Positions 42,652 to 52,756 of a stretch of 64,000 bases of DNA are shown here, piece after piece. The stretch comes from Planctomonas psychrotolerans (lineage in GTDB: Bacteria > Actinomycetota > Actinomycetes > Actinomycetales > Microbacteriaceae), in the NCBI RefSeq assembly GCF_008642235.1, contig NZ_SJEV01000001.1:310001-374000 (forward strand). Direction: 5' to 3'. The notes under the pieces were generated by a model, which saw nothing but the letters and a program-made list of their open reading frames with translations, did no database searches and was not told the origin of the DNA. The stretch's first letter is position 1, and each line of letters begins with the position of its first letter. The position numbers were made by a program, and so were the translations under genes.

Positions 42652-43488
42652 GTGAGCGAGGAACGCCGCAAGGAACTCGGGGACAACGACGCGCCGGTCG
42701 AGGAGGCGCTCGAGAAGTCGTTCGACAACACCGTCACCGAAGGCGCGGAACGCCTGCACCGCACCTTCCGCGCGATGCTCATCACCGGACTGTTCGGCGG
42801 CTTCGAGGTGGGCGTGGGCGTCATGGCGTTCCTCGCCGTGCTCGACGCCACCGACAATCACCTGCTCGCCGGCCTCGCCTTCAGCATCGGCTTCATCGCC
42901 CTGTACCTCGCCCACAGCGAGCTGTTCACCGAGGACTTCCTCATGCCCATCGCCGCGGTCGTGTCGCGCGAGGCGAGCGTGCTGCAGCTGGTCAAGCTGT
43001 GGGGTGGCACCCTGTTGGCGAACCTCATCGGCGGTTGGGTCTTCATGTGGCTGGTGATGACCGCCTTCCCCGAGTGGACGGCCACCATCACCGAGGCCGC
43101 CGAACACTTCGTGGACGCGCCCTTCTCGCTGCAGAGCGTGGTGCTGGCGGTGCTCGGCGGCAGCACCATCACGCTGATGACGCGGATGCAGCAGGGCACC
43201 GAATCCGACGTGGCCAAGATCGTCGCCGCGGTGGCCGGCGGTTTCCTGCTGGCCGGGTTGCAGCTGTTCCACTCCGTGCTCGACTCGCTGCTCATCTTCG
43301 GCGCGATCCATGCCGGTGCGACGATCACGTACGGCGAATGGCTTGGCTGGTTCGGTTACACCCTGCTGTTCAACATGCTCGGCGGCATCCTGCTGGTCAC
43401 CACACTGCGTCTGGTGCGCACCAAGGAGCTGGTCGAGGATCGGCGTCGGAAGTCGCCCGCGGATCCCGACGCCGCGCACGGCGACTGA
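42652..43488 (+). CDS. Formate/nitrite transporter (FNT) family channel
   Basis: A 278-residue membrane protein of the FNT family. A charged N-terminal tail of 45 residues is followed by six hydrophobic segments; FNT marks include GGFEVGVGVMAFLA, LAHSELFTEDFLMP, ANLIGGWVF and HAGATITYGEWLG. The long acidic N-terminus is typical of the YfdC-like branch. The GTG at 42652 has GGAGG 6 bases upstream. Placement beside fdhD and a formate-dehydrogenase-like enzyme suggests formate as substrate; this is an inference. Confidence 0.87.
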   Translation: MSEERRKELGDNDAPVEEALEKSFDNTVTEGAERLHRTFRAMLITGLFGGFEVGVGVMAFLAVLDATDNHLLAGLAFSIGFIALYLAHSELFTEDFLMPIAAVVSREASVLQLVKLWGGTLLANLIGGWVFMWLVMTAFPEWTATITEAAEHFVDAPFSLQSVVLAVLGGSTITLMTRMQQGTESDVAKIVAAVAGGFLLAGLQLFHSVLDSLLIFGAIHAGATITYGEWLGWFGYTLLFNMLGGILLVTTLRLVRTKELVEDRRRKSPADPDAAHGD

Positions 43489-43513
43489 TCGCCGGCACTG
43501 CCCACCGCGGCCG

Positions 43514-44740
43514 TCAGTGCAGGTGCTCGAGGGCGCGTCCGAATCGCTCCCGGAACTCCGACAGCTCGGCGTCGCCCACGATCAGCGGTGGCGCGATGCG
43601 GAGGCTCGTAGCGTTGGGGGCGTTGAGAATGAGCCCCTCGTGCATGGCCGCCGCGGCGATCCGTGCCGCTGCGGGCTCGGCGAGGCCGACCCCGATGAGG
43701 AGACCACGACCGCGCACCTCGCGGATCAGCGGCGAATCGAAGGCGCTGAGGATGCCGCGCAGCTCCGCCCCGCGGCGCTCGGCGTTCGCGACCAGCCCGG
43801 CGGTCTCGATTTCGTCGAGCACGGCGTTCGCGGAGGCGGTCGCGAGCGGGTTGCCGCCGAAGGTGCTGCCGTGCTGGCCCTTCTGGAGCAGGTCGGACGC
43901 GGCCTCGAAGGTCACGAGGGCACCGATGGGCACACCGCCGGCCAGGCCCTTGGCGATGGTGATGGCGTCGGGCACGATGCCGTAGTGCTCGTAGGCGAAC
44001 CACCGGCCGGTGCGGCCGATGCCGGTCTGGATCTCGTCGAGGATGAGCAGAGCGCCGAACCGCTCGGTCAGCTCGCGGGCGCGGGCGAGGTATCCCTCGG
44101 GCAGCTCGACCACACCGGCCTCGCCCTTGATCGGTTCGAGCAGCACGGCGGCGACGGTGTCGTCCATCGCCTCCTCGAGCGCCTCGATGGTGCTCTCGAG
44201 GTGTTCGACGCCCGACGGCACCGGCTCGAACGGCGCCTTCATCTCGGGCTGGCCGGTCAATGCCATCGCGGCCATGGTGCGGCCGTGGAACGACCCGGAG
44301 AGGGTGAGGATGCGGGTGCGCTTCCCCGACGCGTTGTTGCGCCGGGCGAGTTTGAAAGCCGCCTCGTTCGCCTCGGCGCCGGAGTTGCCGAAGTACACCC
44401 GGCCTTTCTCCCCCGCCCCGGTGAGCCGACGGAGCCGTTCCGCCAACTCGATCTGGTGCGGGGTGGCGAAGTAGTTCGACACGTGCGCGAGCGTGGCGAT
44501 CTGCCGGCTCACCGCGGCCACGAGGGCCGGGTGCGCGTGCCCGAGCGAGTTGACGGCGATGCCCGCGAGGAAGTCGAGGTATCGCTTGCCCGTGCTGTCC
44601 TCCACCCAGCATCCATTTCCGCGCACCAGCATCGCGAGGGGCGGCGGGGCCGAGCGCATCATGGCGGCGCTGAAGCGGTCCGGCCAGGGGGTGACCTCGG
44701 CGTGCGCCTCGACCTGTTCGTGAACCGTGGTGTCAGTCAC
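43514..44740 (-). CDS. argD: Acetylornithine aminotransferase
   Basis: PLP-dependent class III transaminase of arginine synthesis, 408 residues, converting N-acetylglutamate semialdehyde to N-acetylornithine. Visible: [35 protein letters not shown] and the cofactor Lys in [14 protein letters not shown]. It is the last gene of argC-argJ-argB-argD and overlaps argB by 8 bp. Next downstream is the convergent FNT gene, so argF, argR, argG and argH lie elsewhere. Confidence 0.95.
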   Translation of the reverse strand: MTDTTVHEQVEAHAEVTPWPDRFSAAMMRSAPPPLAMLVRGNGCWVEDSTGKRYLDFLAGIAVNSLGHAHPALVAAVSRQIATLAHVSNYFATPHQIELAERLRRLTGAGEKGRVYFGNSGAEANEAAFKLARRNNASGKRTRILTLSGSFHGRTMAAMALTGQPEMKAPFEPVPSGVEHLESTIEALEEAMDDTVAAVLLEPIKGEAGVVELPEGYLARARELTERFGALLILDEIQTGIGRTGRWFAYEHYGIVPDAITIAKGLAGGVPIGALVTFEAASDLLQKGQHGSTFGGNPLATASANAVLDEIETAGLVANAERRGAELRGILSAFDSPLIREVRGRGLLIGVGLAEPAAARIAAAAMHEGLILNAPNATSLRIAPPLIVGDAELSEFRERFGRALEHLH

Positions 44741-45647
44741 CGGATACGACCTCCGTTCCTATGCCGCTGCCGGTGAAGATCTCGAGCAGGATCGAGTGCG
44801 GCACCCGACCGTCGATGATGGCCGCCTTCGGCACCCCGCCGTCCACGGCCTCGAGGCACGCGGTCATCTTGGGGATCATGCCCGACTCGAGCCGGGGCAG
44901 CAGTGCCCGTAGTTCCGTGGCGTCGATCTCGGACACGAGCGAGCCGCGGTCGGGCCAGTTCCGGTAGAGGCCGGCCACGTCGGTGAGGATCACGAGCTTG
45001 GCCGCGCCGAGGGCGACGGCGAGCGACGCCGCGGCCGAGTCGGCGTTGACGTTCAGGGACACCGCCGGGTCGTCGATGTCGGGAGCGATCGAGGAGACGA
45101 CGGGGATGCGTCCCGCCGCGAGTTGGGCGAGCACCGAGGCGGGATCCACCTCGACCACGTCGCCGACGAGCCCGAGGTCGACCTGCTCACCGTCCACGAC
45201 GGTGCCGCGGCGCCGCCCGCGGAACAGGCCCGCGTCTTCGCCCGAGATGCCCGCCGCGAGCGGACCGTGCTCGTTGATCCGGCTGACGATCGTTCGGCTC
45301 ACCTGGCCGGTGAGCACCATCCGCACCACGTCCATGGCTTCGGGCGTGGTGACGCGGTAACCGCCGCGGAACTCGCTCGGGATGGCGAGGCGATCGAGCA
45401 TGGCCGAGATCTGCGGCCCACCGCCGTGCACGACGACGGGACGGATGCCCGCGTAACGCAGGTAGACGATGTCCTCGGCGAAGGCGCGGGTGAGTTCCTC
45501 GCTCACCATGGCGTTCCCACCGAACTTGACCACGATGATCTCGTCGTGGAACCGCTTGAGCCAGGGCAGCGCCTCGATGAGCGTTGCGGCCTTCTCCCCC
45601 GCCTCGGCGCGGTTCTCGGCGCCGTCGTCGTCCTGCTGCGTCGTCAC
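44733..45647 (-). CDS. argB: Acetylglutamate kinase
   Basis: Amino-acid kinase of 304 residues that phosphorylates N-acetylglutamate, the control step of arginine synthesis. Visible: VVKFGGNAM near 40, [21 protein letters not shown]-like [13 protein letters not shown] and [13 protein letters not shown]. The N-terminal helix ([13 protein letters not shown]) is the type found in hexameric, arginine-inhibited kinases, so feedback inhibition is likely. It sits 2 bp behind argJ and overlaps argD. Confidence 0.95.
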   Translation of the reverse strand: MTTQQDDDGAENRAEAGEKAATLIEALPWLKRFHDEIIVVKFGGNAMVSEELTRAFAEDIVYLRYAGIRPVVVHGGGPQISAMLDRLAIPSEFRGGYRVTTPEAMDVVRMVLTGQVSRTIVSRINEHGPLAAGISGEDAGLFRGRRRGTVVDGEQVDLGLVGDVVEVDPASVLAQLAAGRIPVVSSIAPDIDDPAVSLNVNADSAAASLAVALGAAKLVILTDVAGLYRNWPDRGSLVSEIDATELRALLPRLESGMIPKMTACLEAVDGGVPKAAIIDGRVPHSILLEIFTGSGIGTEVVSGD

Positions 45648-45649
45648 GG

Positions 45650-46804
45650 TCAGCTCGCGTAGGCGCTGTTCTCATGCACGTAGTCGTGCGTGAGGTCATT
45701 GGTGAGGATCGTCGCCGTGGTGTCGCCCGCATGCAGGTCGATGAGCACGTGCACGGCCCGGGGAGTGAGGTCGACGAGGTCCCTGCTCTCGTGCGGCTCG
45801 CCCGCGCGGCACACCTGCACGCCGTTGATGGACACGTCGATGGCGTAGGGGTCGAACACGGCGTCGGTCGTGCCGACGGCGGCGAGAACGCGGCCCCAGT
45901 TGGGATCGTTGCCGAATACGGCCGCCTTGAACAGGTTGCTGCGGGCGACCGATCGCCCGGCCACCTCGGCGTCGCGCTCCGACGCGGCGTTCACGACCTC
46001 GATGGCGATGTCGTGGCTCGACCCCTCCGCGTCCGCCTGCAGTTGCAGGGCGAGGTCGCGGCACAGCCCGGTCAGGGCGACGGTGAAGTCGTCGATGGCG
46101 GGGGAAACGCCGGATGCGCCGGACGCCAGCAGGGTGACCTGATCGTTCGTCGACATGCACCCGTCGCTGTCGAGGCGGTCGAACGACACCCGGGTGGCGG
46201 CGCGGAGTGCGGCGTCGAGGATGTCGGCGGGCAGGTCCGCGTCGGTGGTGAGAACGACGAGCATCGTGGCGAGACCGGGCGCGAGCATGCCCGCACCCTT
46301 CGCCATGCCGCCGATCGTCCACCCGTCGTCCGAGGTGACCACGGCCTCCTTCGGCCGCGAGTCGGTGGTCATGATGGCCTCCGCGGAGTCGTGTCCTCCG
46401 GTCGGGTCGAGCGCTCCGGCGGCCGACTCCACACCGGCGAGCAGGCGGTCGAGCGGGAGCTGTTCGCCGATGAGGCCGGTCGAGCAGACGAGCACGTCTC
46501 CGGCGGAGACGCCGAGACGGTCGGCCACGGCCTCCGCGGTGGCGTGAGTCACCTGAAAGCCCTGCGAGCCGGTGTAGCAGTTGGCGCCGCCCGAGTTGAG
46601 CACGATGGCCGAGACGCGACCGTCGGCGATCACCTGCTGCGACCAGAGGATGGGGTTCGCCTTGCACCGGTTGCTGGTGAAGACCGCGGTGGCGGCCGAG
46701 GCGGGTCCCAGGTTCTGCACGAGGGCGAGGTCCTTCGCGCCGGTGGACTTGAGTCCGGCCACGGTTCCCGCGGCGACGAACCCCTGCGCTGCTGTCACGC
46801 TCAC
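45650..46804 (-). CDS. argJ: Bifunctional ornithine acetyltransferase / N-acetylglutamate synthase
   Basis: A 384-residue ArgJ that recycles the acetyl group between ornithine and glutamate. It is a self-cleaving N-terminal-nucleophile enzyme; the cleavage site is at the Thr of [38 protein letters not shown] and the C-terminal [14 protein letters not shown] are also typical. Presence of ArgJ means the cyclic acetyl-recycling route is used. Its start overlaps the argC stop by 4 bp. Confidence 0.95.
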   Translation of the reverse strand: MSVTAAQGFVAAGTVAGLKSTGAKDLALVQNLGPASAATAVFTSNRCKANPILWSQQVIADGRVSAIVLNSGGANCYTGSQGFQVTHATAEAVADRLGVSAGDVLVCSTGLIGEQLPLDRLLAGVESAAGALDPTGGHDSAEAIMTTDSRPKEAVVTSDDGWTIGGMAKGAGMLAPGLATMLVVLTTDADLPADILDAALRAATRVSFDRLDSDGCMSTNDQVTLLASGASGVSPAIDDFTVALTGLCRDLALQLQADAEGSSHDIAIEVVNAASERDAEVAGRSVARSNLFKAAVFGNDPNWGRVLAAVGTTDAVFDPYAIDVSINGVQVCRAGEPHESRDLVDLTPRAVHVLIDLHAGDTTATILTNDLTHDYVHENSAYAS

Positions 46805-47850
46805 GGCGCTACTCCATTCACGGGGAGACCGGTGGTCTCGGGTAGGCCGAGCGCGATGTTCGCCGACTGGATGGCGGCACCCGCGGTGCCCTTGACGAGG
46901 TTGTCGAGCACCGTGACGGTGACCACGCGCTGCGCGGCCTCATCGACGGCGAGTCCGACGAGCGCCGTGTTCGCGCCCACGACGTCGGAGGTGCTCGGGA
47001 AGACGCCCTCCGGGGTGAGGTGCACGAAGGGTTCGTCGCGATACGCGAATTCCCACGCGGCACGCACGTCGGCCGCTCCGAACCCGGGTTCGAGGCGCGC
47101 CGTGGAGGTGGCGAGGATGCCGCGCGCCATCGGCACCAGCACCGGGGTGAACGACACGCTCACCGGCGCACCACCGGCGAGCTCGAGGTTCTGGCGAATC
47201 TCCGGGGTGTGCCGGTGCACACCGCCGACCCCGTAGGCGCTGGCAGATCCGAGGATCTCGCTGGCGAGCAGGTTCGTGCGGAGAGCACGGCCGGCCCCCG
47301 ACGGCCCGACGGCGAGGACCGCCACGAGGTCGTCTCCGCGGATGACGCCCGCTTTCAGCCCCGGTGCGAGGCCGAGGGTGATGGCCGTGACGTTGCATCC
47401 GGGCACGGCGATGCGCTTCACTCCGGCGAGCGAGTTGCGCTGGCCGTGCGGGTCGTCCCGGTGCACGAGTTCGGGCAGTCCGTACGTCCACGCGCCGAAG
47501 AATTCGCCGCCGTAGAACTCGGCCCAATCCTCCTCGCTGGTGAGCCGGTGATCCGCCCCGCAGTCCACGACGAGGGTGTCGGCGTCGAGCTCGGCGGTCA
47601 ACGCACCCGACTTGCCGTGCGGCAGGGCGAGGAAGACGATGTCGTGACCGGCGAGCGCTTCCGCCGTGGTCGGCGCGAACGCGAGGTCGCCGTAGCTGCG
47701 AAGGTGCGGGTGCACGCTGAGGAGCGGCTCACCGGTCGAGGAGTGCCCGGTGACCGTTCGGACGTCGAAGAGCGGGTGGTCGGCGAGCAACCGGAGCAGC
47801 TCCCCGCCCGCATAGCCGCTCGCGCCCGCGACGGCAACCGAAAAAGACAT
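46801..47850 (-). CDS. argC: N-acetyl-gamma-glutamyl-phosphate reductase
   Basis: NADPH-dependent reductase of arginine synthesis, 349 residues. The N-terminal dinucleotide fold starts [18 protein letters not shown], the catalytic Cys is in [17 protein letters not shown], and the conserved His is in GVHRHTPEI. It is the first gene of argCJBD. The ATG at 47850 follows TAGGTT by 6 bases, so the operon probably starts leaderless. No convincing ARG box was seen upstream. Confidence 0.95.
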   Translation of the reverse strand: MSFSVAVAGASGYAGGELLRLLADHPLFDVRTVTGHSSTGEPLLSVHPHLRSYGDLAFAPTTAEALAGHDIVFLALPHGKSGALTAELDADTLVVDCGADHRLTSEEDWAEFYGGEFFGAWTYGLPELVHRDDPHGQRNSLAGVKRIAVPGCNVTAITLGLAPGLKAGVIRGDDLVAVLAVGPSGAGRALRTNLLASEILGSASAYGVGGVHRHTPEIRQNLELAGGAPVSVSFTPVLVPMARGILATSTARLEPGFGAADVRAAWEFAYRDEPFVHLTPEGVFPSTSDVVGANTALVGLAVDEAAQRVVTVTVLDNLVKGTAGAAIQSANIALGLPETTGLPVNGVAP

Positions 47851-47856
47851 GCATCA

Positions 47857-47862
47857 AACCTA
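47857..47862 (-). promoter_or_regulatory. -10 box of leaderless argC operon
   Basis: TAGGTT on the minus strand, then TGATGC and the argC ATG at 47850. Confidence 0.5.
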
Positions 47863-47947
47863 CTGCCGTGCACGCCCTCTGCCGCTCGCGCCTCCCAGTG
47901 CCGGCATGGACGCGGCAGCACGGCGCCATCCCGGGTTCACTTGATCC

Positions 47948-48901
47948 ATGACCCGCGATGCGCAGCACACCTCCGACCGCTACGACCTCGATGCCCTGCG
48001 GAGCGCGATGCTCTCGGAACGAGGTGGGGAGGTCGACGACAGCATCCCCGAGCTGGCCGCGGCGGATCCCGATGTGTGCGGCATCGCGATCGTCGACCGC
48101 GACGGCGACGTGCGCGACACCGAGGACGCCGACCGGGAGTTCTCCATCCAGTCCGCGGTGAAGCCCTTCGTCTACGCGCTCGCCCTCGCGGATGCGGGCG
48201 ACGACGGGCAAGCGGTGCTCGAGGCGGTCGGCACGGAGCCGACCGGTGAGGCGTTCGACGCGGTGATTCTCGAGAGCGAGACCGGTCGGCCGCCGAACCC
48301 CATGGTCAACGCCGGCGCTCTGCTCACGGCCAACCTGGTTTCCGGCAGCACGCCCGACGAGCGGTTCGAGCGCATCCTCGCCGGCATCTCGGCGTTCGCC
48401 GGCCACGAGCTCCGCGTGGATGCGGACGTGAGCGAGTCGGAGCAGCTGCTGGGCGACCGCAATCGCGCACTGGGTTATCTCATGCGGTCGCGCGGCACGC
48501 TGGGTGTGCCGGTGGACGACGCGATCTCCGTGTACGCCCGCGCCTGCTCGCTCGTCGTCAGCGCCGAGGTGCTCGCGGTGATGGGCGCGACTCTCGCGTT
48601 CGGGGGCCGGAATCCCGTCACCGGTGAGCAGGTGGTTCCGGGCTCCGTGGTGACGACCGTGCTGAGTGTGATGGCCACCTGCGGCATGTACGACGGGTCG
48701 GGCGGGTGGATGCGCCGCGTGGGCCTGCCCGCGAAGTCGGGCGTCGCGGGAGGTCTGGTCGCGTCGGTGCCGTGGCAGCTCGGCCTCGGTGTCTACAGTC
48801 CGCCCCTCGACGAGGTGGGCAACAGCGTGCGCGGCGTGCTGGTGTGCGAACGTCTCTCCGACGACCTCGGTCTGCACGTCTTCGGCCCGCCGCCCGCCTG
48901 A
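47948..48901 (+). CDS. glsA: Glutaminase
   Basis: Serine-dependent glutaminase of 317 residues (beta-lactamase-like fold) that hydrolyses glutamine to glutamate and ammonia. The nucleophile motif is Ser69-x-x-Lys72 (SIQSAVKPF). NPMVNAGAL, MATCGMYDGSGGW and VGLPAKSGVAGG are family marks. No signal peptide. It starts 97 bp from argC in the opposite direction, so the two share an upstream gap. Confidence 0.93.
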   Translation: MTRDAQHTSDRYDLDALRSAMLSERGGEVDDSIPELAAADPDVCGIAIVDRDGDVRDTEDADREFSIQSAVKPFVYALALADAGDDGQAVLEAVGTEPTGEAFDAVILESETGRPPNPMVNAGALLTANLVSGSTPDERFERILAGISAFAGHELRVDADVSESEQLLGDRNRALGYLMRSRGTLGVPVDDAISVYARACSLVVSAEVLAVMGATLAFGGRNPVTGEQVVPGSVVTTVLSVMATCGMYDGSGGWMRRVGLPAKSGVAGGLVASVPWQLGLGVYSPPLDEVGNSVRGVLVCERLSDDLGLHVFGPPPA

Positions 48902-48924
48902 CTGACGCGGCGGGAGCGACGATC

Positions 48925-48960
48925 GGGCGCTCCGGCGCGGATGTCCGCCCCGGAGCGCCC
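48925..48960. terminator. Hairpin between glutaminase and pheT genes
   Basis: GGGCGCTCCGG pairs with CCGGAGCGCCC over 11 bp around a 14-base loop, between two convergent stop codons. CCGGAGCG-like words recur to about 49000 and could form competing stems. Confidence 0.6.
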
Positions 48961-49015
48961 GTCCGGAGCGCGCGCCGGAGCGTCCGTCCGGAGTCCCCGG
49001 CGGGCGTCCTCGGCG

Positions 49016-51568
49016 TTACTCGCGCAGCTCGGCTTCGAAGCGTTCCGCCGCGAGCGCCACCGCGGCGGACTTCGACGCGGTGGCCTCGGCGGCGGTCAGG
49101 GTGCGGTCGGGCGCCCGGAAGCGCAGGGCGAAGGTGAGGGACTTCTCGCCCTCCTCCACTCCCGCGCCGCGGTAGTCGTCGACGAGCCTGGCGTGCTCGA
49201 GGAGCTCTCCGGCTCCCTCCACGATCGTGTCGAGCACGTCCCCGGCGGCGATGACGATGGGCACCACGAGACTCAGGTCCTGCGTCGCGGCGGGCATCGA
49301 GACGATCGGTGTCACGACGACATCGCGTCGACCGTGCTCGAGGAGGGCGTCGAGGTCCACCTCGGCGACCGCCACCCCCCGCGGGAGGTCGAGGTCCTGG
49401 GCCAGCGTCGGCAGGAGCTCCCCGGCGAATCCGACGGGGATGCGTCCCGCGGGAGTGTCGATGAAGAGTTCGGCGGTGCGCCCAGGGTGCAGAGCCTGGT
49501 GCTCGCCCTGAGCGACACGCAGGTCGACGGCGAGCGCCGCGGCCAGCTGTCGCACGGCGGTCACCGCATCCGCGAGCCCGGCGGGTTCGGCGGGCTGGCC
49601 GGGCTGCTTTCCGACGGCGTTCCCGGTGACGACGACGCCCACGTGGCGCGGCTGGGCGGGGATGCCGGCGTTCAGCGCGGCCAGCTCCGCATCGCTCGGC
49701 AGCGATCCACCGGGCGGGAGCTCGATCGACCCGGACGATGAAGCGGGACCGGCACGGAAGACGAGTCCCACCTCGAAGATCGACAGGTCGGTGAGGCCGC
49801 GGGAGATGTTGCGTCGGGCCACGTCGAGCAGTCCGGGCAGCATGGAGGTGCGGAGGTATCGTGCGGCGACGTCGAGCGGGTTCGCAAGTGCAACGGCACT
49901 CACATTCGCCAGGTCGTCGCGGGAGGCCGCGCCGAAGGTGTCATTGGCCTCGGCCGAGACGAAGGGGTAGCTCAGCACCTCGGTGGATCCCGCGGCGGCA
50001 AGCGCGTCGGCCGCCGCGCGGCGCAGGCGCTGCTCGCGGCTGAGCCCGCGTCCGGGCGGCGCGACCGGCAGCACGGACGGGATGCGGTCGTAGCCGACGA
50101 TGCGGGCGACCTCTTCCGCCAGGTCGGCGGCGGTGGTGAGGTCGGGTCGCCAGGTGGGCGGTGCGACCCGGAACGCACCGTCGGAGCCGTCGACGCGGGC
50201 GCCGATCGCCTCGAGTGTCGAGCGCACCTCGTCGGCGGAGAACTCCACCCCGATCAGCCGGGTCACGTAGTCGACGGGCAGCTCGACGGGGGCGGGGTCC
50301 GACGACTCGTCGAACTCGGAACCGAGGGGGTCGGGTGTACCCCCGGCGAGGTCGACCAGGAGGTGCACGACGCGAGCCGCAGCTGCTCGGGCGACGGCCG
50401 GATCGACGCCGCGCTCGAACCGCTTGGACGCCTCGCTCGGCAGCTTGTGCCGGCGCGCGGTGCGGGCGATCGACACGGGATCGAAGTTCGCCGCCTCGAT
50501 GAGCACGGCGGTGGTGGTCGACGTGATCTCGGTAGCCGCGCCGCCCATGACACCGGCGAGGCCGATCGGTCCGGACTCGTCGGTGATGAGCAGGTCCTCG
50601 GGGTCTAGGGTGCGGGTCGCGTCGTCGAGCGTCACGAGAGTCTCGCCGGCGCGAGCGCGCCGTACGGTGATGCCCCCGGTGAGTCGGTCGAGGTCGTAGC
50701 CGTGGATCGGCTGGCCCAGTTCGAACATCACGTAGTTCGTGATGTCGACGAGCAGGGAGATCGAGCGCACGCCGGCGAGCTTGAGGCGGGCGACCATCCA
50801 GGGTGGGGTCGCGCGCGTCGCATCCACGCCGCGGACGGTGCGGGTGATGAACACGCTGCACCCCGAGCGACTCCGGATCGGCGCGTCGTCGGCGACCGTC
50901 ACCGGGAAGCCCGCGGGGCTGGTTCCCGCCAGGTCGTCGGCGACGCGGTTCACGGGGTCGGTGAACGCCGCTCCGGTGGAGTGCGAGTATTCGCGGGCGA
51001 TGCCGCGGAGCGAGAACGCGTACCCGCGGTCGGGCGTCACGTTGACCTCGACCGCCTGGTCGTCGAGATGCAGCAGGGCGATCGCATCCGTGCCCACCTC
51101 GGGGTCGAGCCCGAGGGTCGAGAGCACGAGGATGCCGGCATGCTCCTCGCCGAGGCCGAGCTCGCGGACGGACGCGACCATGCCGTCGGACACGTGACCG
51201 TAGGTCTTCCGCGCGGAGATCGCGAAGGGACCGGGCAGCACGGAGCCGGGCAGGCTCACAACCACCTTGTCCCCCACCTCGAAGTTGTGCGCGCCGCAGA
51301 CGATTCCGCGCACGTCTGCGCCGCCATCGGCGGCCTCGTGTCCCTCGGGCGCCACTCGGACCTGGCACCAGTTGATCGTCTTGCCGTTGCTCTGCGGCTC
51401 GGCCACCGCCTCGAGCACCTGACCGACGACGACGGGTCCGGTCACCTCGAACGCGTGCGAACCCTCCTCCTCGAGGCCCACTCGCACGAGTGCGGCGTGG
51501 ATGTGCTCGACGGAGGCGTTCTCGGGGAGGTCGACGAACTCGCCGAGCCAGCTGATCGGAATACGCAT
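49016..51568 (-). CDS. pheT: Phenylalanyl-tRNA synthetase beta subunit
   Basis: Beta chain of the alpha2-beta2 enzyme that charges tRNA-Phe; 850 residues. Domains in order: start MRIPISWLGEFVDLP, tRNA-binding OB fold at about 40-155, B3/B4 editing region at 210-390, B5 near 410-480, a catalytic-like core and the C-terminal FDX-ACB anticodon domain from about 755 (VVTPIVSMPAATQDLSLVV). It begins 2 bp after pheS ends, so the subunits are co-translated. Confidence 0.96.
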   Translation of the reverse strand: MRIPISWLGEFVDLPENASVEHIHAALVRVGLEEEGSHAFEVTGPVVVGQVLEAVAEPQSNGKTINWCQVRVAPEGHEAADGGADVRGIVCGAHNFEVGDKVVVSLPGSVLPGPFAISARKTYGHVSDGMVASVRELGLGEEHAGILVLSTLGLDPEVGTDAIALLHLDDQAVEVNVTPDRGYAFSLRGIAREYSHSTGAAFTDPVNRVADDLAGTSPAGFPVTVADDAPIRSRSGCSVFITRTVRGVDATRATPPWMVARLKLAGVRSISLLVDITNYVMFELGQPIHGYDLDRLTGGITVRRARAGETLVTLDDATRTLDPEDLLITDESGPIGLAGVMGGAATEITSTTTAVLIEAANFDPVSIARTARRHKLPSEASKRFERGVDPAVARAAAARVVHLLVDLAGGTPDPLGSEFDESSDPAPVELPVDYVTRLIGVEFSADEVRSTLEAIGARVDGSDGAFRVAPPTWRPDLTTAADLAEEVARIVGYDRIPSVLPVAPPGRGLSREQRLRRAAADALAAAGSTEVLSYPFVSAEANDTFGAASRDDLANVSAVALANPLDVAARYLRTSMLPGLLDVARRNISRGLTDLSIFEVGLVFRAGPASSSGSIELPPGGSLPSDAELAALNAGIPAQPRHVGVVVTGNAVGKQPGQPAEPAGLADAVTAVRQLAAALAVDLRVAQGEHQALHPGRTAELFIDTPAGRIPVGFAGELLPTLAQDLDLPRGVAVAEVDLDALLEHGRRDVVVTPIVSMPAATQDLSLVVPIVIAAGDVLDTIVEGAGELLEHARLVDDYRGAGVEEGEKSLTFALRFRAPDRTLTAAEATASKSAAVALAAERFEAELRE

Positions 51569-51570
51569 GC

Positions 51571-52611
51571 TTAGACCACCATTCCGAACTGCTGCGAGAA
51601 GCGGATGTCGCCCTCGACCATGTCGCGCATGTCACTCAGGTCGTTGCGGAACATGAGCGTGCGTTCCGTGCCCATACCGAAGGCGAAGCCGGTGTACTCG
51701 TCGGGGTCGATGCCGGCCGATCGGAGCACGTTCGGGTTGACCATGCCGCACCCGCCCCACTCGATCCAGCGCGGGCCGCCCTTGGCCGCGGGGTGCCACA
51801 CGTCCATCTCGGCGCTCGGCTCCGTGAATGGGAAGTAGTTGGGACGCAGGCGGATTCGCGCGTCGGCGCCGAACATGGCGCGGGCGAAGTGCTCGAGGGT
51901 GCCGCGGAGGTGCGCCATGGTGAGGCCTCGGTCGACGGCGATGCCCTCCACCTGGCGGAACACGGGCGTGTGGGTGGCGTCGAGCTCGTCGGTGCGGTAC
52001 ACCCGGCCGGGCGAGATGCGGTACACGGGCAGGTCGCTGTCGAGCAGCGACCGGATCTGCACCGGGGAGGTGTGCGTGCGCAGCACGAGATGGCTCTCCG
52101 GCGGCTCGACGAAGAAGGTGTCCTGCATGGCCCGCGCGGGGTGGTCCGCGTCGAAGTTGAGAGCGTCGAAGTTGAACCACTCGCTCTCGAGCTCGGGCCC
52201 TTCGCCCTGCTCCCAGCCCATGCCGACGAAGATGTCGACGATGCGCTCCTCGAGCATCAGCAGCGGATGGCGCGCGCCCGGTGTCCAGCGGGAGGGCAGC
52301 GCCGTCACGTCCACGGTCTCGGCGGCGAGCTGCGCCGTGGCCTCGGCCTCGGCGATGTCGGTCTCCCGGGCCGCGAGAGCCTGGGCGACGCGCGCGCGAG
52401 CCTGGCCGACGAGCTTGCCCGCGGCGGCCTTCTGGTCCTTCGGCAGGTCGCGGAGGCCGGCGTTCAGCCGGGCGAGGGCCGAGCCCTCCCCGACGTGCGC
52501 GGCTCGTGCGGCGCGGAGGGCGGTGGAATCGGTGACCGACGAGATCGCCGTGAGTGCGGCATCCACCGCCGATGCGACATCGGATCCGGAGATCACAGTG
52601 GTATCAGACAC
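51571..52611 (-). CDS. pheS: Phenylalanyl-tRNA synthetase alpha subunit
   Basis: Catalytic alpha chain, 346 residues. An N-terminal coiled coil is followed by class II synthetase motifs: HPLLMLEERIVDIFVGMGW, RTHTSPVQIRSLL, motif 2 YRISPGRVYRTDELDATHTPVF and motif 3 GFAFGMGTERTLMFR. The GTG at 52611 (VSDTTVISG) fits the family N-terminus. There is no good ribosome site, but TAAACT ends 8 bases upstream, so the transcript may begin at or within a base or two of the start codon. Confidence 0.95.
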   Translation of the reverse strand: MSDTTVISGSDVASAVDAALTAISSVTDSTALRAARAAHVGEGSALARLNAGLRDLPKDQKAAAGKLVGQARARVAQALAARETDIAEAEATAQLAAETVDVTALPSRWTPGARHPLLMLEERIVDIFVGMGWEQGEGPELESEWFNFDALNFDADHPARAMQDTFFVEPPESHLVLRTHTSPVQIRSLLDSDLPVYRISPGRVYRTDELDATHTPVFRQVEGIAVDRGLTMAHLRGTLEHFARAMFGADARIRLRPNYFPFTEPSAEMDVWHPAAKGGPRWIEWGGCGMVNPNVLRSAGIDPDEYTGFAFGMGTERTLMFRNDLSDMRDMVEGDIRFSQQFGMVV

Positions 52612-52619
52612 AACTAGGG

Positions 52620-52625
52620 AGTTTA
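52620..52625 (-). promoter_or_regulatory. -10 box of pheST
   Basis: TAAACT on the minus strand, 8 bases before the pheS GTG. It abuts the hairpin at 52625-52644, which would then overlap the -35 side of the promoter. Confidence 0.45.
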
Positions 52626-52644
52626 CCGGCCGCCTTCGGCCGGT
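52625..52644 (-). terminator. Hairpin between gluD and pheS
   Basis: ACCGGCCG / CGGCCGGT, a perfect 8-bp stem with a 4-base loop, 113 bp past the gluD stop. It can end the glutamate transporter transcript. It directly abuts the pheS -10 box, so promoter effects are possible. Confidence 0.5.
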
Positions 52645-52756
52645 GCGGGCGCCGTGCCGCGGAACGCCGACGGGAACCGGCACACAGGAAAACGGCACCC
52701 GTCGAACCTGGCGCCCGTCGAACCCGATGTCTTTCGGTCACGCGCCGCGTCGCGGG

